From Planctomycetia bacterium (GTDB taxonomy: Bacteria; Planctomycetota; UBA8108; SXIK01), in the NCBI GenBank assembly GCA_005772855.1, contig SXIK01000111.1, forward strand, positions 1 through 42,281: a stretch of 42,281 nt of DNA, in the 5' to 3' direction. The first letter of the stretch is position 1. Each line of letters opens with the position of its first letter. Shown here piece after piece: positions 7,313 to 14,996 of the stretch. The notes beneath the pieces are model-generated. The model was not told the DNA's origin, did no database searches, and saw only the letters and a list, made by a program, of their open reading frames with translations. The translations under genes and the position numbers were made by a program.

Positions 7313-9370
7313 GTGCTACTGACTGGTGAGTTGGTTGTTGTTTGGGTCCGATTCCGCAGGCACGACTTGGCTTCCAAGCTCAAAAAGTACCTCCGCAACA
7401 CGCCGATCAAGCTGATCGCGGTGATACTCTTTGCCATCTTTGTGCCGAGTGTCCTGGTCACGGCGCTGGGGCTGGTGGCAGTGTTTCAGGCGCAAGGGTT
7501 CGTGCGAGATCGCTTCACGCAGCCTGTGCGGGAACGAGTCGACCAGCTCTACACGGCTCTGCAATCGGAATGGTCTCGCCGGCTAGAGCACTACAATCAG
7601 CACTTCCGGGATTCGGTCCAGCGGCGCGATTTTCTTGGCGATATCCGGGGACGAGACCCTTACATGGTCGACCTCCTGTTCGCCGGGCCCGCGGGGCCAA
7701 GCCTTGTGCCCGACCCACCCCCGCTTCGGCTCTGGTCACTCGATCCCGAAGCTCGTCTCAAGGAACTGCATCGTCTGGAGCTTCTCTCGAAGGATTACCC
7801 CTCGGCCCTTCGTGAATGCCTCAGGCTGCTCGAATCCGGCGAGGACGATGCGGTCCTCGTGGAGGCCAGAATTGGCGCGGCTCGAGTCAGCCACAAGCTC
7901 GGTGACAGGGAGCAAAGCCTCTCACACCTCCGGGCGGCACTGGCAAAATATGGCTACACAATGGACGTCACCGGAATTGTGCGCGGCCTCCCCATCCTGC
8001 TGCGCATTGCAGAGTTGGAGCGTGAGTCTGGCCGCGAGACACGTCGAAGGGAGGCCCTCCGGGAGCTCAGACGGTGGATAGAGCGGGTCGGAAACAGGAT
8101 GGATCCGGAGCTCCTCTCGTTCTTTCGTGAGCGAGCCACCTCGATTCCGGAGGGGGATGTGACCCAGTCGGAGGGGCCGACGGTTGGGCGATTGGGGTCG
8201 CAACACCTCTCTCCACTTTCAACAGTCCTTCCAGGATTGCCGAAAGTGCTCGCCTCGGCTCTCAGGATTGAGACTCACGTGCAGTTGGGGGAGCTTGGGG
8301 AATGGGATTTTGTCAGCTTTCCTTCGAGCGACGGGGCTGGGGTCGTCCACTTGGCTTTGAGCCGAGCTCAAGTGCTAAGGGAGGGCACTCGCCTCTGCGG
8401 CGAGTTGGGGCTGCCGGTGGGGGGGCTGTCGATTTGCGCAGTCGGTGAAGGCAGAGGCTCCGCGAACGAGATCCGTTCGACACGTCTGCCCCCGCCCTTC
8501 ACGAACCTTGAGATGCGGTATGTGTCTGTTGCCGGCCTTCTGCCGGAGGGGTTTCGGGCCTTTGGGGTCCTGACGCTCGCGACGTTTACCTGGGCGGTGA
8601 TTGTACTCGTCTTGTCGATCGTCATCGGTGTGCTCTTTACTGTGCGGTCGGTCTCGCGGGAGCTGAAAACGGCGCGGCTAAAGTCCGACTTCGTGAGTTT
8701 CATTACCCACGAGCTGAAAACGCCCTTGACGGCGATCAGCACCTTGACCGAGACCATGCTGGCCGGACGAATCAGCTCGCCCGAGGAGAGCCAACTCTGC
8801 ATCCAAATGATCAGCACCGAGTCTGAGCGGCTCTCGAAGCTTGTCGCACAGGTGCTCGAGTACTCGAAGATTGAGCGCCAGGAGAAGCAATTCCGGTTCG
8901 TCAGCTGCGACATGGAGAATGTCGTGAGGGAAGCCGCGCGCCTCTTCGCGGAACATAACCGCACGAGCCCCCGGGAGATCGAGATCAACTCTGCTCAACA
9001 CATCTCAAGAATCAAAATGGACCGTGCCTCCATGGTCGAGCTTGTCCTCAATCTTCTGTCGAACGCCGCCAAGTACTCGCCCCGTGAGAAGAAGATCGTG
9101 GTCAACCTACGGGAATCGATCGACGATATCTGCGTGGATGTCGTTGACCGAGGAATCGGCATCCGAAAGAGGGATCAAAAAAAAATCTTCGAGAAATTCT
9201 TTCGAGCGGACGACTACTTGACCCGCGAGATCGAGGGGACAGGCCTGGGGCTCGCCTTCGCACGCTACATCGCCAGAGTTCACAACGGGGACATCAAGGT
9301 TACGAGCCAGCTGTCGACTGGCAGCACTTTTACGCTGCAGTTGCGCAAGACCCACGTGCTTGCCGAATGA
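7313..9370 (+). CDS. Membrane sensor histidine kinase with TPR-like extracytoplasmic domain
   Basis: This is the sensor of a two-component system: it autophosphorylates on His and passes phosphate to the regulator encoded next. Numbering from GTG 7313 gives 685 residues. TM1 lies near residues 22-45 (LIAVILFAIFVPSVLVTALG) and TM2 near 420-445. Between them is a long extracytoplasmic region with helical TPR-like repeats (around LKELHRLELLSKDYPSALRE). The HisKA H-box is FVSFITHELKTPL with His466. The ATPase has an N-box (LVLNLLSNAAKYS), G1 (VVDRGIGIRK) and G2 (GTGLGLAFA). No HAMP domain is obvious after TM2. The start is uncertain: GTG 7313 and TTG 7331 are in frame, and the longer ORF from 7208 begins inside the terminator. 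Confidence 0.9.
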   Translation: MLLTGELVVVWVRFRRHDLASKLKKYLRNTPIKLIAVILFAIFVPSVLVTALGLVAVFQAQGFVRDRFTQPVRERVDQLYTALQSEWSRRLEHYNQHFRDSVQRRDFLGDIRGRDPYMVDLLFAGPAGPSLVPDPPPLRLWSLDPEARLKELHRLELLSKDYPSALRECLRLLESGEDDAVLVEARIGAARVSHKLGDREQSLSHLRAALAKYGYTMDVTGIVRGLPILLRIAELERESGRETRRREALRELRRWIERVGNRMDPELLSFFRERATSIPEGDVTQSEGPTVGRLGSQHLSPLSTVLPGLPKVLASALRIETHVQLGELGEWDFVSFPSSDGAGVVHLALSRAQVLREGTRLCGELGLPVGGLSICAVGEGRGSANEIRSTRLPPPFTNLEMRYVSVAGLLPEGFRAFGVLTLATFTWAVIVLVLSIVIGVLFTVRSVSRELKTARLKSDFVSFITHELKTPLTAISTLTETMLAGRISSPEESQLCIQMISTESERLSKLVAQVLEYSKIERQEKQFRFVSCDMENVVREAARLFAEHNRTSPREIEINSAQHISRIKMDRASMVELVLNLLSNAAKYSPREKKIVVNLRESIDDICVDVVDRGIGIRKRDQKKIFEKFFRADDYLTREIEGTGLGLAFARYIARVHNGDIKVTSQLSTGSTFTLQLRKTHVLAE

Positions 9371-9428
9371 TTCCCACCTGGGGGTATACTGGGGAGCGGA
9401 AGGCCCGCACAACGAATGCCGGGCCTGA

Positions 9429-10142
9429 ATGACTCGCATGACCCAGAAGACCGACAAGCCGCCCGGCCGGGTGAAGATCCTCGTCGTGGAGGACGACGGA
9501 GCCATTCTCTTCGCGCTGCAGAAGAACCTCCAGTTCGAGGGGTATGAAGTCATCCTGGCTTCCGATGGTGAAACGGGCCTCAGGCGAGCACTCGAGGACA
9601 GGCCGCAGCTCATCGTTCTGGACATCATGCTCCCCAGGATGAGCGGCTTCGAGGTCTGCGAGGCGATTCGGAAGCAAGAGATCGACATCCCGGTGATATT
9701 CCTCAGCGCCAAGGCGCAGGAGATGGACCGGATCGCCGGGCTGAACTTGGGCGCCGACGACTACATCACGAAGCCCTTCAGCATCCGTGAGCTACTGGCG
9801 CGGGTGAAGACGGTACTCCGGCGGTCCCAGGGGGAAACACAGGAGACGCTGCGATTTGGAGACGTCGAGGTCAATTTCACGGCCCAGACACTGGAGGTAC
9901 GAGGACAAGGGGTGAGCTTGACGCCAAAGGAGTTTGAGCTCCTCCGATTGCTGGTGCGATCGGAAGGCAAAGTCCTGCCACGGGACTCGATTCTGAACAG
10001 AGTCTGGGGGTACGGCTACGACGGCACGGCCCGCACGATCGACAATTTCATCAATCGGCTGCGCCAGAAGATCGAGGACGATGTGGACGCTCCGAGGCAC
10101 ATCCTCACAGTGCGAGGTGTGGGGTATCGGTTTCAGGGGTAG
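9429..10142 (+). CDS. OmpR/PhoB-family response regulator
   Basis: This is a DNA-binding transcription regulator, the partner of the kinase 58 nt upstream. The 237 residues give a receiver domain (about 14-130) with acidic pocket VVEDD, phospho-acceptor Asp65 in IVLDIMLP, and KPF of the conserved Lys loop. A winged-helix effector domain follows (about 145-235; LTPKEFELLRLL, the recognition region VWGYGYDGTARTIDNFI and the terminal VRGVGYRF). An alternative in-frame start is ATG 9438. The targets are unknown. Confidence 0.95.
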   Translation: MTRMTQKTDKPPGRVKILVVEDDGAILFALQKNLQFEGYEVILASDGETGLRRALEDRPQLIVLDIMLPRMSGFEVCEAIRKQEIDIPVIFLSAKAQEMDRIAGLNLGADDYITKPFSIRELLARVKTVLRRSQGETQETLRFGDVEVNFTAQTLEVRGQGVSLTPKEFELLRLLVRSEGKVLPRDSILNRVWGYGYDGTARTIDNFINRLRQKIEDDVDAPRHILTVRGVGYRFQG

Positions 10143-10502
10143 CAACGGCCCAGAAATATCGTTGCGGCAGCTTTCAGAGCCTGGGTGGGGCGGATGGGTC
10201 CCGAGCGGCACCCGCGGAGAGGATTGTAGAGGGTGGCTGGTGGCGATTGGCAAGAACCGAAGTGCTGAAAGTCATTCCAGCCCAGGGTGAATCTGGGAGA
10301 GAAATTTCCTCTTGATGACACTCCCGTGACAGTGTCCCGCGATAATCCTGCTCAACGCGGCTCAGGGCCAAGAAGTGTCGTTTCATTGTCAATACAGGGT
10401 TCATTCTCTTCTCTTTTTTTCTCTCTCTGGATTTTCAGGAAGGCCCTGAGTTGCTTTAGCCCTGGTCGAAGTGAGATCCAGGGTATCTTCCAATCCCTTG
10501 TC
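10143..10502. other. Intergenic region after the response regulator
   Basis: In these 360 bases the frame of the next gene stays open from 10287, but codons 10287-10502 give a low-complexity, Ser/Phe-rich translation unlike an ordinary N-terminus. I treat the stretch as noncoding leader. No clear terminator or promoter was found. Confidence 0.4.
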
Positions 10503-12017
10503 ATGAACGCGTACGGTTGGGTCCTTACTATCGTGAACCTCCTCGCAGTGGGCGCTCCGCCCCTGACGCCTTCGTTTTCGGAATCATGGTACAGGGAGGT
10601 TTTCGAGGGGAATGTCGTGCTGGCAGCGACGGAATATGAAATCCTTTACCTTGGCCAGCCTTCGGAAGACTTGCCGCCGCGGATGCGCCAGAGGGCAGCT
10701 TTCCGGGCCGGGCTTTGTTTTCAGCGCCTGGGTCTCACTCAGAGCGCTGTGCCGGCATTTATTTCGGCGTCGGCAATGGGTCATCCGCTGGGGGATTTCC
10801 AGGATCCAGCCTCGGCCCTGGTCGCGGAAGCAAATTTCAGATTGCGGTCCCTTCAGGGGGGTATGGTCTCAGGCGCGGGAGCAGATGAAGCCCGGCTCGA
10901 GTTTGCAATTCAGGGAATGCTGGAGCAGCTCAGGGCTACCGAGAGGAGCCGTTTCGCCGCGATCGCAAGCCTCGAAGGAAGCGCCTTGTCTCGGCGGAAA
11001 GTGGCACAGGATTGCCAGGAGCTTCTGGCTCGGCTGCGGGCACTTGGGGTGGATCTGATGTTTCCCATGCCAGTGGGCGAGGCAGTTGGGGAAGCGATTC
11101 AGCGTGGGATCAGGGAAGCCCTGGGGGCGGATGTGGATTACCCACGGCTTCTTGCTGCACTCAAGGGGCGCTGCGCGAGTGAGGCGCTATCCGCCCTCCT
11201 GGCGCGGGATGTCGAGCGGGCCTCCCGGCTACTGAAAAGCCTCGCCTGGCTCCTCAGTGGTGGTGGTGGTGAGGGATCCGACCAGCCCTTGAGGCCGTTG
11301 TCGGAGATCCTTCGTCGCATCCAGACCCTCCCGTTCTCACCGGGCCACATTTCTCCAGGAGATGTGATTGTCGCCGAGCGCCTACTCCTCGATCTAGAGC
11401 TGGAGCGCAAGACCACTCTATGTCGTGAGATTCGGGCCCGGCTCGACGAGGCAGCGGCGGCAGAGGTGCGCGGACGAGGCGACTTGGCGCTGCCGGCACT
11501 GGTCCGCATTCGAAGTGCTCTCGACTGGCATCTGGGCTCGACTCGTGAGGAATCGGAGGTCCGATCCTTGGTTGCGACCGCAGGAATGCGCGAGACTTCT
11601 CTAGTCCAATCCGGCAAATCCGCCGAGGCGATCCAGCAAATGGGAAGGCTCTTGCGAGGCCAGTCCGACCGAATTCTTCAGCTCTGCGAGGCCCACAGGG
11701 ACGAGGTGGGCGAGGAACTGAGACTGCGAGGGCCTGCCAGCGTCGGGGGCGTACCGGATGCCATCAATGTTGTGAGGGCTGAGGTCGACCGTCTGCTGGC
11801 ACGCGCTCGCAGTGGCATCACGCCTGTCGGACCCGACAGGGCGACGATGGAACCCCCGGCCGAAAAGGCGCTTCTTGAGTTGGGCCAGCTTCTGGAATGG
11901 GTGCCCTCGGCGGCGACGGCCGCGAGCCGGGCATCCCTGGAATCGCTGCTCGCCTCGCCAACAATTTCCAGCGGCGCCAATGGAGTGAAAACGCCAGAGA
12001 CCAAAGCCAACAAGTAA
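10503..12017 (+). CDS. Exported helical protein of unknown function
   Basis: I do not recognise a family. From ATG 10503 the 504-residue protein starts with a Sec-signal-like stretch (MNAYGWVLTIVNLLAVGAPP). A helical region with a TPR-like first repeat follows (YREVFEGNVVLAATEYEIL, then RAAFRAGLCFQRLGLTQSAV). The rest is Leu/Ala/Arg-rich and probably alpha-helical, with a Ser-rich tail. The frame is open from 10287, but the shorter start gives a sensible signal peptide; no strong ribosome binding site is visible at either. It is followed by its own terminator (12072-12121). Its position behind a two-component system suggests, but does not show, an envelope-related role. Confidence 0.6.
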   Translation: MNAYGWVLTIVNLLAVGAPPLTPSFSESWYREVFEGNVVLAATEYEILYLGQPSEDLPPRMRQRAAFRAGLCFQRLGLTQSAVPAFISASAMGHPLGDFQDPASALVAEANFRLRSLQGGMVSGAGADEARLEFAIQGMLEQLRATERSRFAAIASLEGSALSRRKVAQDCQELLARLRALGVDLMFPMPVGEAVGEAIQRGIREALGADVDYPRLLAALKGRCASEALSALLARDVERASRLLKSLAWLLSGGGGEGSDQPLRPLSEILRRIQTLPFSPGHISPGDVIVAERLLLDLELERKTTLCREIRARLDEAAAAEVRGRGDLALPALVRIRSALDWHLGSTREESEVRSLVATAGMRETSLVQSGKSAEAIQQMGRLLRGQSDRILQLCEAHRDEVGEELRLRGPASVGGVPDAINVVRAEVDRLLARARSGITPVGPDRATMEPPAEKALLELGQLLEWVPSAATAASRASLESLLASPTISSGANGVKTPETKANK

Positions 12018-12071
12018 CTACAGAACAAGCTTGACTGAAGCCCACGCCACCCCGGGCCAAGTCGAGTCATG

Positions 12072-12121
12072 AGGGTAAAAGGATGCCACCGGTAGAAAGG
12101 TTGACACTTTTACCCTTTTTT
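12072..12121 (+). terminator. Rho-independent terminator
   Basis: A 10-bp stem AGGGTAAAAG (12072-12081) with CTTTTACCCT (12107-12116) encloses a 25-nt loop and is followed by a T run. It closes the transcript of the 10503-12017 gene. Confidence 0.65.
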
Positions 12122-12258
12122 ATTTCAATTATACTTGTTCTTAAAGTACAAATTATTTCTGTGTCTGGCGCGGGCGCAGCTGTGCGGCTGCCGTGTTCCT
12201 CCGTGGCGGGCTTTGCGAACCGCGTTGACGCTTCAATGCCCCCCGGGGTAACAAAAAA

Positions 12259-12331
12259 TAGCGGCGTCCGGATTTGAACCGGAGACCTACGGATTATGAG
12301 ACCGTTGCTCTACCAACTGAGCTACGCCGCC
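12259..12331 (-). tRNA. tRNA-Met (anticodon CAT, elongator type)
   Basis: The reverse strand folds into a full cloverleaf. It has acceptor GGCGGCG/CGCCGCT with a G1-U72 wobble, D-arm TAGCTCAGTTGGTAGAGCA, anticodon loop CTCATAA, T-arm TCCGG-TTCAAAT-CCGGA and discriminator A73. The CAT anticodon lies at 12296-12298. It lacks the three G-C pairs of the anticodon stem and the C1-A72 mismatch of an initiator, so elongator Met is the better reading. The 3' CCA is not encoded; TTTTTTG follows directly and may act as part of a terminator. Ile2 is less likely, since the other CAT tRNA at 41157 fits Ile2 better. Confidence 0.9.
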
Positions 12332-12362
12332 ACACGGTCGGAATTCCATGAAAAGCGACTGG

Positions 12363-12391
12363 AACTTAACGGAAACCTTGCGGTCTTTCAA
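12363..12391 (-). promoter_or_regulatory. Candidate promoter of tRNA-Met
   Basis: On the minus strand TTGAAA (12391-12386) and TAAGTT (12368-12363) are 17 nt apart, about 32 nt before the tRNA 5' end. The site lies inside the long version of the comF ORF, which supports a later comF start. Confidence 0.35.
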
Positions 12392-12449
12392 ACTTTTTTC
12401 CAACACCTGGAGGCGAAGAGGGCTCGGACTTGGTCGTGGAATTCTCCGG

Positions 12450-13235
12450 ATGTCTGCTCACAGCAAGCTGCTTCTTGAGGCACTCCTGCGGGAGTCTCTG
12501 GATCTTATCGATCCAGGTTTTTGTCGAGAATGCAAGGGAGTGGTCACCCACCCCAGGGATCCATTCTGCAGCGACTGCCTGTCTCGAGTGCGCTGGATTG
12601 GATCCGCATGCGCACGCTGCGGTCTGCCGGTTGTCCAGCCTGCTCGGGCGCCTCAAGGACCGCTTCACGTCGACTCCTTGCCGCCGCCGTGTGGTGTCTG
12701 CCGACCACTCAGGTTGAGGTTCGATTGGGCCTCGGCCTCGGGGCTCCATGAGGGGCCTTTGCGCACGGCAGTCCTGGCGTTCAAGTTTTGCGGAGATCTC
12801 GGCGTTCTTCAATTCCTTCGAGACTCATTGACTCGGGCTGCACTGGCGAGCTCGCTGGAGCCGGCAATGCGCCAGGCCGAGGCGATCGTCCCTGTCCCGC
12901 TTCATCCGCTGAAACGCTGGTGGCGTGGGCTTGATTCCGGGCTCTTGCTCGCCGAGGAGCTCGCGCTGGGGCTAGCCCCGCGGCAGCGGCTTCCGGTGTT
13001 ACCACTTCTCAGAAAGCAGCGTTGGACTCCGCCGCAGTCGACGCTAAAGGCCGCACAGAGGCGGCGGAATCTCAGGAACGGGTTTGCCGTCCTTCCAGGG
13101 GTCAGAGTGCCGCAAGTGGTTGTCCTGGTCGACGACGTCCTCACATCAGGATCGACGGCTTCGGAATGTGCGAGAGCGCTCAAGCGGGGAGGCGCTCGGC
13201 GTGTCATCGTGGTTGTGGCGGCTCGCTCTGAATGA
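12450..13235 (+). CDS. comF: ComF family protein (phosphoribosyltransferase-like)
   Basis: ComF-type proteins have an N-terminal zinc-binding Cys region and a type I phosphoribosyltransferase domain; in competent bacteria they help single-stranded DNA uptake, elsewhere the role is unclear. Numbering from ATG 12450 gives 261 residues. N-terminal Cys pairs are CRECKG, CSDC, CARCG and CGVC. Then come IVPVPLHPLKRWWRG, the segment with QRRRNLRNGF, and the PRPP-binding loop VVVLVDDVLTSGSTASECA near the C-terminus. The frame is open from ATG 12348, but that start would overlap the tRNA promoter region and add an unmatched N-terminus. Its 3' end overlaps the convergent DUF4416 gene by 32 nt. Confidence 0.88.
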   Translation: MSAHSKLLLEALLRESLDLIDPGFCRECKGVVTHPRDPFCSDCLSRVRWIGSACARCGLPVVQPARAPQGPLHVDSLPPPCGVCRPLRLRFDWASASGLHEGPLRTAVLAFKFCGDLGVLQFLRDSLTRAALASSLEPAMRQAEAIVPVPLHPLKRWWRGLDSGLLLAEELALGLAPRQRLPVLPLLRKQRWTPPQSTLKAAQRRRNLRNGFAVLPGVRVPQVVVLVDDVLTSGSTASECARALKRGGARRVIVVVAARSE

Positions 13236-13764
13236 GCTGAAGCAGCTCCTTGCGGAAGCCATTGAAAAAAGCGTGATAGTCGGGGTTCTTGAAGTCGGGA
13301 TACGTCCATGGCAGTGGCTTGTAGGCGCCATTTTCGTAGCTCAGCGCGACTTCTTCCCAGATTCCGTCGCCACGGTAGAGGCGATGGGAGTAATCCTTCG
13401 TGGAGGCAAGAATAATCCGGCAATCGTTGAGGAGCCCAGGGTCAATATTCACGGGCCGCTCGACCGGCCAGCAGCTGCTTTCGAGCACCTCTTGCTCCAT
13501 CGCAATCGCAGCATGCTTGACGCGAGCCAGGCCATCTTGCGGCCAACGGTTCTCGAGCACGAAAAATTTCCTCTGCAACGCTTCTCCCATGGTACGGGAG
13601 TAGGTGCGCGTCTCGGGAAATGGGAAGAGCCCGCTTTCGCCCTGCGGGTGAAGTGGACCGAACCGAAGCACGATGAGCTTTCGGATGACTTCGAAAAGCG
13701 GCTCAAAGCCCGTGAAGACCCCGAAAAAAAGGTAAGCGGGCGGAGCGGTCCGCGGCACCCTCAA
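13204..13764 (-). CDS. DUF4416 family protein
   Basis: The 186 residues match the DUF4416 pattern as I remember it: LFFGVFTGFEPLFE at the N-terminus, RPVNIDPGLLNDCRIILAST in the middle, KDYSHRLYRGDGIWEEVALS and PLPWTYPDFKNPDYHAFF near the end. The function of the family is not known. The start is TTG 13764, which overlaps the stop of the upstream FliN-like gene in the sequence TTGA, a typical translational-coupling arrangement; GTG 13758 is the alternative. It converges on and overlaps comF by 32 nt. The two-gene unit with a FliN/SpoA protein gives a hint, not proof, of a functional link. Confidence 0.85.
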   Translation of the reverse strand: MRVPRTAPPAYLFFGVFTGFEPLFEVIRKLIVLRFGPLHPQGESGLFPFPETRTYSRTMGEALQRKFFVLENRWPQDGLARVKHAAIAMEQEVLESSCWPVERPVNIDPGLLNDCRIILASTKDYSHRLYRGDGIWEEVALSYENGAYKPLPWTYPDFKNPDYHAFFNGFRKELLQLIQSEPPQPR

Positions 13765-14045
13765 GGGGAGCTGTCTCCGGGCACGTTCCTGGGGGCCGAA
13801 TCAACTGAATCGAGCTGAAAGCCCAGCCGCTCGCCAATGTCAACGGCGCGGCCCTTCCCAATTTTCGAACCACTCACCCGGGCTTCCAGCGTCTGATCGT
13901 GCCGTCGAGGGAGCTCAAGGATGACTCCAGGCCGTAGATCGAGGATCCGCTCCAGGGGCATGCCTGTCTCGGCAATGACGACGGAAAAAGGAACTTCAAG
14001 ATCGGCCACCGGAGCGAATCCAGACTCGTCTTCGTTTGCACTCAT
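13761..14045 (-). CDS. FliN/SpoA-domain protein (flagellar or type III switch-like)
   Basis: This is a small 94-residue protein made almost only of a SpoA (surface presentation of antigens) domain as in FliN, the C-ring component of the flagellar motor or type III secretion system. Visible features are LEVPFSVVIAETGMPLERIL, LRPGVILELPR, the typical spacing to RVSGSKIGKGRAVDIGERLG and the end LDSVDS. The start is ATG 14045, set by an almost ideal ribosome binding site; GTG 14051 is the first codon of the open frame. It is coupled to DUF4416 by a 4-nt overlap. No other flagellar gene is in the window, so it is either a detached flagellar gene or a SpoA protein with another use. Confidence 0.8.
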   Translation of the reverse strand: MSANEDESGFAPVADLEVPFSVVIAETGMPLERILDLRPGVILELPRRHDQTLEARVSGSKIGKGRAVDIGERLGFQLDSVDSAPRNVPGDSSP

Positions 14046-14055
14046 GATCACCTCC
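14046..14055 (-). promoter_or_regulatory. Near-perfect Shine-Dalgarno of the FliN-like gene
   Basis: On the minus strand GGAGGTGATC directly precedes ATG 14045, matching the full anti-Shine-Dalgarno complement. It favours ATG 14045 over GTG 14051, which lies inside the motif. Confidence 0.8.
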
Positions 14056-14135
14056 CGCGTGCATTATCGGCCAGGCCGTGCGCAAAACTGAAACTATTTT
14101 CCCGGGACCCTGGCGCCGGAGCCGGGAGTTCGCGC

Positions 14136-14163
14136 TTGATCTTGTGTAGGCTCTACATAGAAT
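14136..14163 (+). promoter_or_regulatory. Candidate promoter of bL28 and gatCAB
   Basis: TTGATC (14136-14141) and TAGAAT (14158-14163, five of six) are 16 nt apart, upstream of the bL28 gene in the divergent gap. A leader of about 110 nt would follow. Confidence 0.5.
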
Positions 14164-14278
14164 CACGGACTTCCAGAAACAAGCCCCATTAACCCCGCTC
14201 GAGTGGGCATCGACGTCTGCCAGAGATTCTGAAGCAAGACGGCAAGGCCACACGAAGAGGCCAACCGGAGAGTAGGAC

Positions 14279-14560
14279 ATGCCCCGAGAATGTGAAATTT
14301 GTAAGAAGAGGGTGGAGGTCGGTTACCAGTACACCTATCGCGGCCTCGCGAAGTACAAGGGTGGCGTTGGCATCAAGGTGACTGGCAAGACGAAACGAAA
14401 GTTCCGACCGAACCTCCAGCGGGTCAGAGCCATGGTCGGGAATTCGACCCGCAGGCTGCGAGTCTGCACTCGCTGCCTCAAGAGCGGCCTGGTCAAGAAG
14501 CCCATCGCTCGCAAGGGTTACGAGGGGCTGATAAAGCGGGCTGCTCGAAGCGCGGAGTAA
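14279..14560 (+). CDS. rpmB: 50S ribosomal protein bL28
   Basis: This is a structural protein of the large ribosomal subunit. The 93 residues carry the family core RKFRPNLQRVRAMVG and RLRVCTRCLKSG. The Cys pairs CEIC near the N-terminus and CTRC near residue 64 form the zinc site of the Cys-containing bL28 type. It is somewhat longer than the common 60-80 residues because of a central insert (YTYRGLAKYKGGVGIKVTG) and a basic C-terminal tail. It starts at ATG 14279 and heads the gatCAB cluster; gatC begins 76 nt later. Confidence 0.95.
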   Translation: MPRECEICKKRVEVGYQYTYRGLAKYKGGVGIKVTGKTKRKFRPNLQRVRAMVGNSTRRLRVCTRCLKSGLVKKPIARKGYEGLIKRAARSAE

Positions 14561-14636
14561 CAGCCCGGCCACTTCCGCCGTTTTGCCTCATCACGTGATG
14601 CAGGGACACTGCGGCGAAACGCCAACGGGAGAACCC

Positions 14637-14996
14637 ATGGCCATTGAAGTCACTGACGATCTGGTGTGCCACATTGCCCGGTTGTCCCGCATAGCCATTT
14701 CCCAGGACGATTTGAAGGAGCTTGTAAGCCACTTCGAGAGGATTCTTGCCTTCGTGGGTGAGCTTCAGTCTCTGGATACGCGAGACGTCGAACCATCGAT
14801 GTTCTCCGTCGAGTCGACGAACGTGGATCGAGAAGATATTGTCTGCGCCTCCCTGGGCCGCACAGAAAGTCTCGCCAACGCTCCAGAGTCCAACGGCACG
14901 TTCTTCGTGGTGCCCCGAATTGTAGGCGGCGGGTCCGAGGCGGGCCCAGGCGCTCCGGTGCAAATGGAGGAAGACGGGGCGGAAGGGGCAGCATGA
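14637..14996 (+). CDS. gatC: Asp-tRNA(Asn)/Glu-tRNA(Gln) amidotransferase subunit C
   Basis: GatC is the small subunit that tethers GatA and GatB in the enzyme making Gln-tRNA(Gln) and Asn-tRNA(Asn) from mischarged tRNAs. The 119 residues show the usual N-terminus (VTDDLVCHIARLSRIAIS), the LVSHFERILAFVGELQSLDT helix, DVEPS, and a C-terminal FFVVPRIVG. The start at ATG 14637 has GGGAGAA upstream; the frame is open from 14583 but that extension is not family-like. Its stop overlaps the gatA start (ATGA). Confidence 0.93.
   Translation: MAIEVTDDLVCHIARLSRIAISQDDLKELVSHFERILAFVGELQSLDTRDVEPSMFSVESTNVDREDIVCASLGRTESLANAPESNGTFFVVPRIVGGGSEAGPGAPVQMEEDGAEGAA

Noticed and set aside
12083-12277. Small plus-strand ORF upstream of tRNA-Met
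   Set aside because: It spans the terminator stem and runs into the tRNA gene, and its translation is not protein-like.
12348-12449. N-terminal extension of ComF
   Set aside because: It overlaps the likely tRNA-Met promoter and has no family-like sequence; ATG 12450 gives a normal start.
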